The notes under the pieces: model-generated
The model's database searches: none
What the model was told of the DNA's origin: nothing
The model's input: only the letters and a program-made list of their open reading frames with translations
Assembly: GCA_025531455.1 (NCBI GenBank)
Contig: JAMYHL010000052.1
Coordinates: forward strand, 1 to 64,000
Source: Apiotrichum sp. Y4204
Lineage: Eukaryota; Basidiomycota; Tremellomycetes; Trichosporonales; Trichosporonaceae
Direction: 5' to 3'
DNA: 64,000 bases
Program-made: the position numbers and the translations under genes
Part shown: positions 10,035 through 22,826 of the stretch, one piece after another
Numbering within the stretch: the stretch's first letter is position 1
How the letters are laid out: the number at the start of each line of letters is the position of its first letter

Positions 10035-12292
10035 ATGTCGTGGCTCTGGGGATCTAGTACCAATCCCCAGTATGAGGAGCTGGTCGGTGAGTTGCCACCG
10101 GTCATTGCGCCCTCAAGCGACGTCCACTGACGATTCCTTCAGAGCAGGCATGCTCGCCCATGAAGCTCCAGTTCCCGCAGGGCGAGGACATGGCCCTCAA
10201 CCTCGAGATCACCGACATGATCCGGTCAAAGGCCGTGCAGCCGAAACCGGCTATGCAGGCGTTGAAGAAGCGCGTGGCGAGCAAGAACGGCCGTGTGCAG
10301 ATGTACGCGCTGAGTGTGAGTGCAGCATGATGTGTCTGATTAGGAGGAGTTCAGGAGAGGAAACTGACATTCCAGCTCATCGACACATGCATCAAGAATG
10401 GTGGGGACCATTTCCTGGCAGAGATTGCGAGCAAGGAGTTTGTGGACGAGTTGTCGGGCATCATCAGATCGCCCAGCACGAACCCCGAGGTGCGGACAAT
10501 GGCGCTGCGCTACTTCCAGCAGTGGGCGCTTGCATTCCAGTCGAAGCCCGCCCTTGCGTTCCTCGTCGATGTGTATAATGAGCTCAAGAACTCGGGCATC
10601 AAGTTCCCGCCGCCGCCCGTGGGTTCGTCATCGCACATGCTCGAAACCGCCACTGCGCCAGCCTGGGTCGACTCGGATTACTGCATGCGTTGTCGCTCCG
10701 CATTTACATTCACCAACCGGAAGCACCACTGCCGCAGCTGTGGGCTGATCTTTGACCAGGCGTGCTCGTCCAGAGTCATGCCGCTGCCAAAGTTTGGCAT
10801 CAAGGAGGAAGTGCGCGTGTGTGAAGGATGCTGGCTCAAGGCGGAGAAGAACAAGCCGACACCGGCTGTTCCTGGCCGCACACCTCGTTCCAGACAAGAT
10901 TACGACGCAGACCTGCAGCGCGCAATCGAGCTCTCACTCGCACAGGCCCAGCCTGGCGCGATGCCCTCTGAGCCTCCGATTGCGTACAAGAACGGCAGCG
11001 TAGAGGACGATGACGAGCAGCTCCGTCTCGCGATCGAGGCAAGTTTGCGGGAAATGGAGCGTGCGCATCCCTCTGCTCCATCCGAAGAACAGGAGTTCAA
11101 GCCTCTTCCGACATTCGACCTGAACCCGCGCGAGACGGAGACGATTCTGGCGTTTACGAACACGATCGACCAGATGGCCGAGTACGGCGAGCGCGACCTG
11201 CGCCGATTCCCGCAGGTCCACATGCTTGCGTCGCAGGCGCACGCGGTGGGCGGGAAGCTCCAGCGCAACTCGGAGGAGAAGACGACCAAGACCCAGATGC
11301 TCATGGAGATGCAGAACAAGCTCACCGAGGCGGTCCAGATGTACGGCCAGATCCTCGACGGCCAGGCTGCATATGCCGCCCGCAAGGCCCACGAGGCACA
11401 GCAGCAGTACGCCCAGCAGTGGGCCCAACCAGCCCAGCCCTACGCAGCCTACCAGCCCAATGCGAACGGGTACCATCCCCAGCAGCAGTATGCCCCTCAG
11501 GCCCAGCAGCAGCCCCCGCAACAGGCCCCGGCCCAGGCCCAACCCCACGCGCCCTCGATGTACCCGTCCATGCCTGCGTACGGGTATCAGCCCCAGCAGC
11601 CATACGCGTACCAGCCCTGGCAGCAGCCCCAACAGCCACAGCAGTATCACGCCCAGCCGGCGCACCATGCTCAGTCTCCAGTGCACCAGGCCCAGTCTCC
11701 GCGCCAGCAGCACCAGCAACCCCAGCACACCACCTCTCCCGGCCCCGTCCATGCTCCGGCCACCTATGCCCCGCCGACGGAGCACAGTTACGCCAGCTAC
11801 GCCTCTCCCGCGCCAGAGCCCCAGCTCCCCAGCGCGCCTCCCCAGTCCGCCCAGCCCCAGCCCACCCCCTCTGGCCCACCACCCATCGATCTCGCGTCCC
11901 ACCCCAGCATGTCCCCACGCAGCTCGCACAGCACCATCTACGCCGCTACCCCGTCCGCGCCGCCAGCCTCGGCCCCGTCCGCTCCCTCCCGCTCTGCCAG
12001 TTACACGTCTCCAATCGCTGCGTCGGCGCCACTTGCGTCGCCTCCTGTTGAGTCGCCGAACCCCATCGCCGCGGCCATGGCACCGTCTGCGCCGACTCCG
12101 GCAGCCCCGTCGGCAGCACCAGTATCAGCGCCCTCGGCCCCGAATCCCTGGACTAACGAGTACTCCACTCCCGCTCAGCAGCAGCAGCCCTATTCCGCCT
12201 CCATGTTCCCCTCTGTACCCACCGGATTGGCGGACCCTGTGCAGAAGCCGCCCTCGCCCAAGCGCGAAGAGGCGCTGCTCATCGAGTTGTAA
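10035..12292 (+). CDS. VPS27: ESCRT-0 subunit Vps27 (VHS-FYVE-UIM)
   Basis: Vps27/Hrs sorts ubiquitinated membrane cargo at endosomes and recruits ESCRT-I. Three exons (10035-10086, 10143-10315, 10376-12292) give 713 residues starting [21 protein letters not shown] domain occupies about residues 10-145. A FYVE zinc finger lies at about 172-230, with the PI3P-binding RKHHCR motif and RVC; one zinc position has Asp instead of Cys (FDQAC). Two ubiquitin-interacting motifs follow at about 250-267 ([13 protein letters not shown]) and 286-302 ([13 protein letters not shown]). A coiled region then leads to a Gln/Pro/Ala-rich tail with several PSAP motifs, which bind ESCRT-I Vps23, and a terminal LLIEL clathrin box. 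Introns are 56 and 60 nt with CTGAC/CTGAT branch sites. Family assignment is secure. Confidence 0.95.
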
Positions 12293-12642
12293 CATGCCAC
12301 TTGTCCTGTTATGTACCCAGGTCGATGCATCACACATGATTTTCAATCATTACGCTTCGCGCATTGTGCCTGCGCGGTCGGGTCATCTCGGCTAGCTAAC
12401 TATGGTATGTCCGGGGGTAGAATGTCATTATTGCGAATCGCGAGAAAAGTCCATAGAACGCGCGCACCAGATGGATGGAGAAGCCAGGGGGAGAAAATGT
12501 CATGTGTTGGTGGTGGTGGGAGCGTGGAGGCGTGGGAGATGAAATGATGGTTGTTGTGCTATGTAAAGTCATGAAGGGGTTGGAGAATCGTGTCTGTGGG
12601 GCAAGTGTGATGGTTGTATAAGGTTGTAAACATAAAGGGCGA
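12293..12642. other. Convergent 3' spacer
   Basis: 350 bp between the stop codons of VPS27 (+) and the 1420-residue gene (-). It should hold both 3' UTRs. No gene seen. Confidence 0.6.
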
Positions 12643-15600
12643 TCACGACGCGTTGGTGACGCGCTTGCGCGGTGTCGGCTCCTCTTCCGCCACGGTCCTG
12701 CGCCAGCTGGACGGAGGTCCCGGGTCGTTTGTGAGCGCCGAAGTCCGACGGTTCGGGATGGGCTTGCTGTGCCTGCCAGTTGCCCCCGTAACGGACGCGG
12801 CCGAGGGCCCCGAAGAGTACATGCCGTGGTGGGCGACCGATGTCGGGCGCCCGGCACCAGTGAGATCGGTGTTGCTCGAGAGGCGACGGGCACGGGCACG
12901 AGGGGACGCGCGAGGAGAGGACGGCTGCTCCGCCTGTTGTTGGAAGGGAGCGACAGGAGGCCCAAACTCTCCTCCGTAAACCGACTGAGCGGGGAGGCCG
13001 TAGGAGTACATGTTGGCACCAGCCATTGGGCCCATGGGCATCCCAGGCATACCAGGCATTCCTGGCATCCCAGGCATCATACCCGGCATACCGCCCATGC
13101 CAGGAGGCATACCAGGCATACCGCCCATGGGCATGCCTCCCATTGGCATTCCGGGCATGCCTCCCGGGAATCCGACCTGCGGACCTGGGAAGCCACCGTA
13201 CGGGGAATAACCATAGTTCTGAGGGTAGCCACCATACGCGGATGCGGGTGGAGGCGGCATGTTTTGGTAGCTGTAGCCATATGTCGGACCACCACTGCCG
13301 ATACCGCCGTGGTTACCAGGAGCGGTCTGTGCTGCCGAAACGGTGGAGGCGCGCTCCCAGGCATCGTCAAAGTAGCGCTGCGCCGCCGCCATCCACTGGC
13401 TCTGGAACTGCTGCTTCATCATTGCCCTGTTTGTCAGCTTCCGCTTTCGAATTGGGGAGATGATAAAAGCCACTTACGCTTGCTGAGGGTTTGCCGGCAT
13501 GTCGTTGGGGAAGTTGGGTGGCGCACCTTCGCCCACGGCCGCCGCCCAGTCGCCGGTCTGGGGGCGCTGAGAAGAGGAAGCCGTCTCACTAGAAGGACGA
13601 GAGCGACCGTCGGCCCAAGAGCGACGAGAAGGGTCGTTGGACTTGGGGGTCATGGGTTGCTGAGTCGAAGAATCGCCGGTAAGGCCTGAGCGCGATGACG
13701 CAGGCGAGGCCGTGCTCCTTGGTCCCTGGGCTGCAACAAGGGAAACCGCGTCGCGGCGAGGTGATGGCTGTGCGGACGTAGGCAGAGTAGGGGTGCGCAG
13801 TTTGCCCGCGCTGTTCGAGTTCGACATACGCGAAGAGGAGGGGGGGAGCCCTTTTGTTGTGTTGCGAGACGATGGGCGCGAGGAGGGGCGCGTCGGGCCA
13901 TCCTCCGAGGAGGGTGAAACGGTATGTGAGTCAGACGACAAGGACCACTTGGATGCGCTGGTGCGTAGGGCAGTGGGCCCAGCCGCGGGCACCGCGGAGA
14001 GGAGCGAGGTCGTGTGTACCGATGCAGGACGAAGGGATGACTTTGAGCCCACCTTGGGAAGCACATGAGATCCTTGCGGGGCGGAATTGGTCTTTAGTGA
14101 CGTGAGTGATGGGCGAGCCATGCCGTCGTTTGGGCGCAGCGATTGGCGCGAGGAACGGCCCTTGAGAGCGTTGAGCGGCATGTCCTCCTCCTCAGACGAG
14201 GACTCAATCTCCTCCATCGTCGGCTCAACCATCGAGACGGTGCGGGGTCCAGTGACGGGCCGGGGAACAGGCTGGGCCATCTTGAGCGTTCGGCGCGCGG
14301 GTGGTGTGGTCGCATTATCCTCCTCGTCGGAACTGTCCCATGTACCCTTCTTGTCCGCAGCCTTCTTGGGCACGCGACCAAAGCTAGAGTGTGGGACGGC
14401 AGGCGGGGGCGCAGGCGGCGCCTTCATCGCGGGAGGCACTCGAGTGGGCGAAGCAGTGCGATCACTGCTTGGTGAGCGATCATCAAGCTCCAATGGCAGG
14501 TGGCGAGGCGGGGTCGTCGGTACCGGAGGAATGTGCAACTTCTCCGCGCTGTTCGAGTTGCTCAGCACCGTAGTGGCACTGGCGACGACGTTGGTGGCCG
14601 AGGATGCTGCAGCTGTCGTTGCGCTCGCCAGACGATCATACAGGCTAATGCGTGTCTCGGAAGGCGAGATGGGCTGGGGCGAGTGACACACGAGCTTGGG
14701 ATCGAATGGCTCTTCCTTTCCATCATCTCGCTCGTCGTCGCCTGATCCACCCCAGAAGCCAGAGATGCGGCGCATCGGCTCATCAAGAACTGCGAGCGAT
14801 ATTCCAGCGCCAGAGCCACGACTAGAAGGACGGGACTCTGGCTTGGGGCGGACCGGCGGGGTGAACGGGTCTTCAAGCTCGTCGGGGCGAGGGGGAAGGA
14901 TGAGATCCGTTGCGCGAACTTGAGGACCTGCTGCAGGCTTCGGGCGGGGCGGGGGGACAAGTGCACCGGTACGTCCCGTTGGCGATGCGCGGGGGGATGG
15001 AGCAGGCTGTGGCGAGAGTCGCTGAGCGGCAGAATTCTCGACTGGGTCAGACAATGGTATGTACAGGGTTGTCGCGCGCGGAGGGGGCGGTGTAGGTGAC
15101 TTTGTGGTCGGGCCATCCGCTGGCGATGGAACACGATCCCGCCGTGCCGGAGAGATCTCGAGGGAGTTGCGGTTCGACTGTTCGCGGGAGCTCCTTCCAC
15201 TCTTAACAACAAAATTGTTCTGGGTGGTAGGCGGGTCACTAAGGGTGATGCCATTGACGTTCGGTGACGGCGGAAGGTTGAGCGCCGGAACTTGGGGCGG
15301 TGATTTGGTGTCCGAAAGGGACACTGCGGATCCATCACGCTTCCCGGCATCCAGGACGTTTGAGCGACTGAGGGAGAGGGGAATGTCATCGTCATCTGCG
15401 AGAAGGGAGGAGCTCGGGCGCCGAATTCCCTGCCGGAAGGCTGCCATCTTAACGCGCGACGCAGAATCGACGGAACTGGTCAAGCTTGGCAGACGAGGAC
15501 GAGGCGGGAGGGGAAGATCGGTCTGAGATGTGCCTTTGCCGTTCGGACTTGCCATTGGGCTGCGGCCAAGAGGGGTGGTCGCCGGGGGTGTCGTAACCAA

Positions 15601-17072
15601 GCTAAGGTACTTGTCAAAGCCACCGTCAGCATCGGAAGCGCCGGAGATATGCCGAAATGACTTGAGTTGAAACGAGCTGTCATCGGCGGCGGGACTCTCG
15701 AGAGAGACGCGGGACTGAGTGCGGTGGAAAGGCATGTGAAACAGGGACGAGGACGGCCGACGCATTGTTGGAGGCTTGCTGTGTTCGGCTTGGGACGAGT
15801 TGCGGCCGCTCCGAATCGTTGGTGAAGGGGGCTGAAGCAGTGTCAGTCTCATCGTGGCAGACAGGAGGGGGCCAAGATAGTGTGCCCGTCCGCCATGAAG
15901 AAGTGTGCAAAGGAAAATGTGAGAAGGCGATGCCACGATGGACTTACCCTATCCGATGATTGACGTCGGGTCCGCAACTTCCACCGTTTGCCGTCGTCTG
16001 CACGGTCCACGGCTGGTTCTTGCGGGCGAATCTCCTCCATGTCCTCCTGGCCGTCGGCTGCGAGGTTGGGCGTGCTAGTCAGTGGGGAGGCTTGGAATTT
16101 AGTCGTGGTCGTGGCGGGCATTGGAGCGGTCTGGCGCTTGGGGTTACGCATAGGGATGATCGGCTGCTCCGCAGACTGCTGTCGTGTCAGGTCGGGCTGT
16201 ATAGCCTTGAGCTTGGGACCTGGCGAGCGATCTAGGTATTTTGGCGCTGATGCCCGGGGGGATGTTTTGCCCAAGGCATCGATATCCAACTTTCCTGGTG
16301 ACTCGCTCTCAAAGTTGAGCTTGCCGAGTATCCCACCCTCGCCGTTCCACTGTCCAGAGTCGGAACTTTTGCGCGACGCTCCGCTAAAAGTACTCTCCAG
16401 GGAGATGACAGTCCCTCCCGAGCTGGCGCGAGCGTGTCCGCGGCCATCCTGCGGTGCCATACCAGCTGGGGGCCGTTGCACGGGAGCGGCGGGTGGCCGT
16501 TGTTGGGGAGAAGCGGCGGGTTGACGAAGTTGGGGAGAAGCTGCAGGCTGCCGTTGCAACGAGGAAGGCGAGTGTGGTGTTGACCAGGGCTGGTTGTGTG
16601 GCCGAAGTTCTCCCATGGTCTGTGGAATCCGCCTCGATGTGTCGAAGGACGCGATTGACGGGGAGGTAGAATCGGCACGAGCGCGGACAGGGGGGCCGGG
16701 GAGTGCTGAGGAATACGGTAATGACGGCGGGGTGAGCTCCTTCTTATCGCGCTTCCAGAATCCGCGACGCCCAGGAGTGGTCGTAGTGGAGCTCGAGCTG
16801 TGAACTGTCGAAGTCGTGGAAGTGCGAGGTGGCGAAGGGAAGCCATTTGGATGCCCGTAGCCATTGCCGTTCGTGTACGCGTTTGGATTGGTACCATGAT
16901 TCTGTGGCGGTGCGAGGTAGTTTGACGACGCCGACCGCCGCACGGTTTGCATGGAAGGGCGTAGGGTCGAGCCGTTCGCACCGTTTGCGCCGTTTGCACT
17001 GCTATCGGTCCGCACATCGTTCCGCGTGTCCTTCGCGTTGGACGACGAACGGAAGCGGCTGAAAAGACCCAT
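12643..17072 (-). CDS. Hypothetical low-complexity protein, 1420 residues
   Basis: I do not recognise this gene. Three exons (17072-15948, 15831-13478, 13426-12643) join in frame to 1420 residues starting MGLFSRFRSSSN. Introns are 116 and 51 nt with GTAAGT donors, and the first has a CTGAC branch site just before its acceptor. Most of the protein is Ser/Pro/Arg-rich and probably disordered, with many Ser-Pro and Thr-Pro sites and short proline runs. There are QPAASPQ-type repeats near residues 170-210, a short acidic patch (SSSEEEDMPL), and a more ordered-looking stretch at the start of exon 3 (MMKQQFQSQWMAAAQ, YFDDAWERA). This is followed by Tyr/Gly/Pro repeats and a Met-Gly-Pro repeat block. 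The composition suggests a scaffold or signalling protein, but no catalytic domain is visible. ATG 17072 was preferred over an in-frame start at 17177 because the upstream residues look like leader sequence. Confidence 0.75.
13031..13172 (-). repeat. GMP/GMPMGG-coding repeat tract
   Basis: About 140 bp inside the 1420-residue gene encodes imperfect Gly-Met-Pro triplets (GMPGMP, GMPMGGMPMGG, GMPGMPPGMGG). The DNA is correspondingly repetitive, with many CCAGGCATN and CCGCCCATG variants, so copy number is likely to vary between strains. Confidence 0.8.
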
Positions 17073-17718
17073 TGCAGCGTCGGATGAGCTGATCGCTGCG
17101 TGGGCCGTGGATGTGCGGAGCGGGGGAGGGCGGGGAGTGGTAAGTGAAGGAAGACTTGATGTTACGGCCGCTCTCAAGGGGTTGACAGAGAAGATTTGAG
17201 AGGAGTGGTAAAACGGGAGAAAGAGCGGGCGTTAGCTGGCGAGAGGACGATGCCGAACGCGCGCGGTAAAGTGAAGCTGAGAACTGAGAGAGCGAATGCA
17301 AACACGAGGAAACGAAGAAATGACGCGATGGAGAAGTGACAAAGAACGGTTGAGATGCGATGATGTGTGATGACGATGGCTGGCGGATAGTGACTGTCAC
17401 AAAGTGTTGCTGCAAGGGGTTGTGGGATGAGTGGATGTCGATGCGGGATGGTGTGTACAGTGGCCCAGCTGGCGGTCTACGTCGGGCAAGGGGCGAAACG
17501 TGTGTCGAAGAGGATCGGCTGTCGCTCTGGCCAACGCTCCTCTCTATCACTCTCAGTGACTCGGAACACGGCACTTTCCTCTTTGGATCTCTGTCGGCGG
17601 CGGTGGTGGTGGTAAAGTTGTGTGTGCAGTCGCAGTCGCGGCCGTGGTCGTAGGAACAAGCAGAAAACTGTTGAACTGGAAGTGGAAGGCGCGAGACAGG
17701 AAAGACGAAAAGGAAGGG

Positions 17719-17742
17719 CGGAGGCGGAGGCGGAGGCGGAGG
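17719..17742. repeat. Hexanucleotide repeat (CGGAGG)x4
   Basis: Four perfect copies of CGGAGG lie inside a polypurine tract of about 180 bp (17680-17860). On the minus strand this is a CT-rich segment 650 bp upstream of the start codon at 17072. Confidence 0.8.
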
Positions 17743-18339
17743 AAGCGGGAGAAGGGAGGGGAAGGGAAATGGGGAGAGAAACGAGAAGGCCAAAAAAGTG
17801 GGAAACGATTGGAAAGCGAAGGAGAGAGAAAGAGACAAGAAAAGACGGAGAGGGTGTGAGATGTCTTTGTCAATCAATGTCGGCGTGCGCACTCGGTTGT
17901 GCAACCACCGCCGGCGCAGCTGCAACGCCGCGCTGTGTCAATTAATGAGACCGAGCTTCAGCCCGTCCGGTGCCAGTTTGTTGCATCTGGCGTCCGCCCA
18001 GCCCTGGATACCAAGCAGTCGCGAACTCTGTGCAGCCAACTGTCACTGCTTGTGCATGTTGCTGCTCGACGGTCGCCATCTGTGCAGAGGTCAAGACCGC
18101 CCTCGAGACAAAAGACTAGACTACCAAACTATATGGGGTGGCCATACTTTGTGTGCTGGAAGCTGGAGGGGCGCCGATTGCCGTGTTGCAGGGCCGCAGT
18201 ACCCATGGGCCCAGTGCCCACGGCACACAGGCGTGGTGTGGGGGAGCAACGGCGCAACGGCCGGGGGGGGGGTTGCGGACCGAGGCACGATGAAAGACAA
18301 AGGCACGGTACGACCATCACTTTAAGGGACGACGCGCGA

Positions 18340-18389
18340 GGGACAGGGGGAGGAGGGGGGGGGCAGGAGGGACAGGGGAGGGGCCCGGG
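18340..18389 (+). other. G-run cluster, possible G-quadruplex
   Basis: Seven runs of three to nine G (18340-42, 46-50, 55-63, 69-71, 75-78, 80-83, 87-89) are separated by one to five bases. This meets the usual G3+N1-7 pattern for quadruplex formation several times over. Function unknown. Confidence 0.6.
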
Positions 18390-21300
18390 CGCGAGAGGGG
18401 CGCCGGGGCAGGCAATGGGGCGAGAGCGGCGAAGGGGTGAGCCAACAATCCAACAGGCCAACGGGTCTCTTGGCGACACTGTAAATTTGTGTAACTGCAC
18501 ATCCTCCACCATCCACCACGAATCCTGTGGCCTGTGGTCATGCTATGTGGCTAGTATGAAGAGCAGATGCTTTCGGCATGCACTTGCGCACTTTGTGGGC
18601 TGGGTGGCGGCTCTTGGCATGCAAGGTGCTTGGCACAGCCAGACTTCCTAAAATGCAACTGCTCTGCTGCACATGCTCAGCTTGGCCGTGCCGCGCCGCG
18701 CCGCACTGCGCAGCATGTATCGTGGGAAGTCTGCACTCGAGCCGTTCTATTTTCTTCTGCATTCGCAGAATGAAACGTGGGCTCTGTCTTGATGTGGACA
18801 TGTACAGTAGAACTTGACAGGTCATGGCAAGCACAGGTCAGGAAGTGGGTGGAGTAGCGAGAGGCTCCTGGAGCATGAGAATTCACCTAGGGCGTCACGG
18901 CGCGACACACAGGGTCGTGCATTAGCGGGGAGGGTTTGATCGTTCATTGCGACTCCTACGTGGACGAGTCTGCCATTTGCGCGCATATACAAGAACCGTT
19001 GGCCCAGTACTGATGGCCACATTGGGACTCCGACGAGACTGGACCATTGCTGTGTTGTTCGAGTGCTGTGGAGCTCGGAGCGCGGAGCGTTGCACTGCGC
19101 CGAGTTGTTTACTTCGCCGGTCGCCGCGCGGATCAGTGGAGCAGTGTTGGGCGCGATCGGGATCTTCTTGGGTCTGTGGCGATCACGGTGCCAGGCACAA
19201 CGGGGGTGGATTGACTGGATCGGCTGGAACTAGAAGATCCTCATGGCGGGCTACTCTCGCTCATGCAGCTTGCAGACAGATCCGCTGATCAACAGCTCCA
19301 TTGCGCTGATCCATTGACCCGCATAATCTGTGTGCATGGTCCCATCTCAGGATCTCAGGACGCGGTGGGCGGTGTACATCGGCGTCATCAAGCTCGGAGC
19401 ATGGTGTCTCTGCTCGCCATCCTCTGTCACGACGCGTCGCCGGCCTGTCGTGTCCAGCACACACCAAGTGCCCGCCACAAAGCAGATCCACCCGAGATGC
19501 GATCGGGAGGCGCGCACGGCATGATGCGTGCGAACCGCATTGCATTCACGGCCTTGCGTATTCGTAGGCCGTAGGCGATTGGGCCCCAGCTATTGAAATG
19601 CTCCATCACCGGTGGATGCTCTACAACTACTTTGAGCGGCAACATTCCCGACCCACCGTTCTCGACGCCGGAATACAGCAGCTCGAACCCGAATTTACCG
19701 ACCGCGACGGCCGACCCGCTTGAGCTATCGATCTATCGAGCGGGGCACGGCACACGGCATGCACGGCACATCATGACGGCAAAACTCATTCCACCCAGGA
19801 AACGCCTGCAGTACACGGGTTTGCTCGATTGGCGCTAATTTCCGATCGCGCCTCGAGCCAACAACAGCCGCTCCCGAACTTTCCTCCAATAGTTGCGCTA
19901 TCGGCACAGCAGACGACGCACGCCCGCGTCACCCGCCGGGAATGTCCGCTCCCCAACTTGCATATCGCAGCTTTCGCAAGCTCCAAACTTTCATGTTTCC
20001 AAGATTGCACGCATGCTTTCCTGGCCGGTTGCTCGCTATGCGGACCCTGCGTGCGGACGCCGGACGCCGGAGGTCGGAGTGACGTGCCCTGCGGCCCGGT
20101 GCCAGAGCGCGTCTACCGCCAGCCACAAACATGAGCCTACAGATCTAATGATGTCAGATGTTGCTGCATGTTCGCTGGGATGGAAAGTTAACTGCATAGT
20201 TTCAGCCTAGTGGCCTACGCTGTCCTTCTGTCCTTCTGGAATGACGTGCCGCGTCGGCCGCCTGATCCGGCTGTACCATATACCATACTTACCAGCAATG
20301 AAAAGCGGTTGATCCTATGCGGGGTGATGTTTCTGAACAAGCTATTCGAACCGAAGTTAGCCATCTACAGTACCTCTTCAGGATATACCAGTTCCAGGGC
20401 GGCGTTGCAACTCTCACCTGCGGCAACCCTGTCGCAGCACACCGGTGGGTGGCTATCAGTGGCAGGTACTCTGGTGGCGCGATCCGCATGAATTGCGGCC
20501 GTGCGATATTAGGTATATAAGTGTCGGGTGCCGGGTGCGAGTGCTGAGTACGGGCGGGCGGGGTATTGAGTCGCCTCGTGTGATTTGTGATCTCCGCGCG
20601 GCGGAATTGTCTCGGATGTCGGGGGTGCGCGGGTGGGCGGGTGTGGCTGGACAGGATGGTCGAAATCATCACGAACGGTGCGACAAGCGGCGGTCGACAA
20701 TGACATCGGTGGTTCCTCTCCTTCTAGTGATGACTTGTGCGCGTACCGCAGCGTCGGTATCGCGTTCCGCAATGTCTTGTCGCGCTCCATGTGGCCTAGC
20801 GTTGCGGATGTGGCTGTGGTGATTTACATGCCTGCCACTCCCTCACCTCTTGGGTCGGGCCGAGACATCGAGACCGGCAGACATGCGGTTGAGAGGAATT
20901 CTCGTCGAACGATTGGCTGGTGTGGCTACGGCAGAGAGGCCGTCGGATACCAGATGCATCTATGTGACCCGTGACGGAGTACGCTGTCAGACCAGGCGAT
21001 AGTCGCTGCCTCATGCGTGATCACTCAGTGTCTCGTACGGAAGAACGAAACACAACACCAACGTGGGAGTAGTGAGCGGCCCACATCTGGAAGTGGGGCA
21101 GAAGATAAATGCCACAGAGCGGATGCGAGCCTCATAATGGATGGCGAGCGATAGAGTTGGGAAGAGTCAACCGCGGAACCATCTCTCGGCAGCAAACCAT
21201 CCTCCGATCCCGGTTCGTTGACCCCACTCTTCGCGGCGATGCAAACACGCTGAAAACGGAAATTTCGTCGAGTACTCTGCGCGGTTCGACCCCGAATCGG

Positions 21301-22826
21301 CAAACGTATAAACGTACTTGTCGTAACACATGCCTGTCCGGTATGCATAACGCGTAATCTCAAGTGGTGGTGATTATTTGATTTGGACTATTTTTGGTTA
21401 TTTTATGTTTTGTTGTTTTGATTTTGGTCGCCGACTGTACTTGGGCTTCCAGTCTGCTCTAGCTGGTGTTACAGTTTTGCTAGCTCACTTTTCCCGGTCA
21501 CGATACGCGCGCGACGCGGTCAGTAGCGCCAGAGGGACGCGCCGCGCTGAGACTACACCAGAGTGCAGCAAACTCAACTCTAACGACATGAAATTATAAC
21601 GACATGAACTTACCTCCATGACGCTCTGGTCCGTTTGTGCGGCGCGGGCCGGTGGGGCCAAATGCTGATCTGCCATCTGTCGTCACCATTCCTCGCCAGC
21701 TAGCGCTCTAGCTTGGCTTCTCCACTATCAGTGTTCCATTCCTCTTGCCGGAGGGAGGGTGATGAGTAATTGTTCCTAGTGTCGAGAATCAAACAAGCCC
21801 GCTGTCCACCGAACATGAAGATACGCTGCGAGGTTATCGTGATGTCAGCGTTATCTGTGACTTCAAATAACAGATCCAGGCTCGTTCACGGTCTTACCTT
21901 GATATTATGAGGAAGAACTTCAAAGTACGCGTCCTTCCCACTGACGCATATTGAAGCAAGAAGGCTCCACATGTTTTACACGCTCCGCAGGAGGATGAAA
22001 TAGTATCGGTTCGGGATGTAACCATGACGCGACGAGCAGAACTCGCAAAAACACATGGCTCACATCCGACAGACAGTTCAACTGGCCGGAGGTCGAAGAG
22101 CAGCACCCCCGTCCCTGCGCAGTTCAAGCACACCACAGCGCCTGACGCGTAAGGCCCCGATGTCTCACTGATCACTGATCACTGAACCTACGAGGCTACG
22201 AACCTAGAGTAGCCCATGTCGGCTGCGCCCGCAGCGTGGTGATCCGTGCCCTGTTTTTGTCATGTCCGACGCGTCGTTCTCAGGCCCCACTGGCCAGTGG
22301 CCAGTGGTCAGTAGGTCCGTGCGCGCTCGGGGCACTAGGAAGCATGAAATACCAAGAGGCCACAAAGGGGGGTGATTCGCGGCCGCAGCAAGCGGGGGAG
22401 AGTGTCGTATAGGGCGTAAGGGATCGGCGTTGCTCGAAGGGATCGCCAAGCTTTGCGCCCCGAATACTCCACTCGGTGCTCCAAACAATAAACAGAAATG
22501 CGATGTGATGAGGTCGTGGGAAGCAATGGCATGGACACGCAGGGCGGGTGGTGATTCTCGGGCCTGTATTTTTGGGTCCTGTGGGATCCGTGCGGGGATC
22601 TGTGCGACTCCTTTCAAAGCAAACATGTCTTCTCGTTGGTCAAAGTGTGGTGACGACCGCGAGTGGCTGTGGTGGAGCATGTGGAGAGGACACGGGTACA
22701 CGGGCGTGATGGACACAACGCCCGCTCGATCCTCGTATCTCATTTAATGTTTACTGTTTACAATTATCCTTCCTCCATCTCCCCCCCTCTGTTTACCTTT
22801 CTCCTCACTCCAAAAGCGCATTCCCA

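Larger units (their letters stand above)
17073..22826. other. 5.75 kb region without a recognisable gene
   Basis: No frame on either strand has family motifs or coherent splicing. The first 800 bp is polypurine on the plus strand, meaning CT-rich as a leader of the 1420-residue gene, and includes a CGGAGG hexamer repeat. A G-rich tract lies at 18340-18389. Two short 7-bp triplicate repeats occur at 22167-22187 and 22291-22311. The last 80 bp before 22827 is pyrimidine-rich and probably forms the GH128 leader. Confidence 0.6.

Noticed and set aside
10900..11929. Minus-strand frames of 161-331 codons
   Set aside because: Opposite the VPS27 exon that encodes the FYVE and UIM motifs; Leu/Arg/Gly-rich shadow of the Gln/Pro-rich tail.
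13712..15526. Several plus-strand frames of 110-200 codons
   Set aside because: Antisense shadows of the long minus-strand exon 2 of the 1420-residue gene, which splices coherently with flanking exons.
19660..19740. Sequence with a TCGAACCC word resembling a tRNA T arm
   Set aside because: No matching acceptor, D or anticodon stems could be drawn around it.
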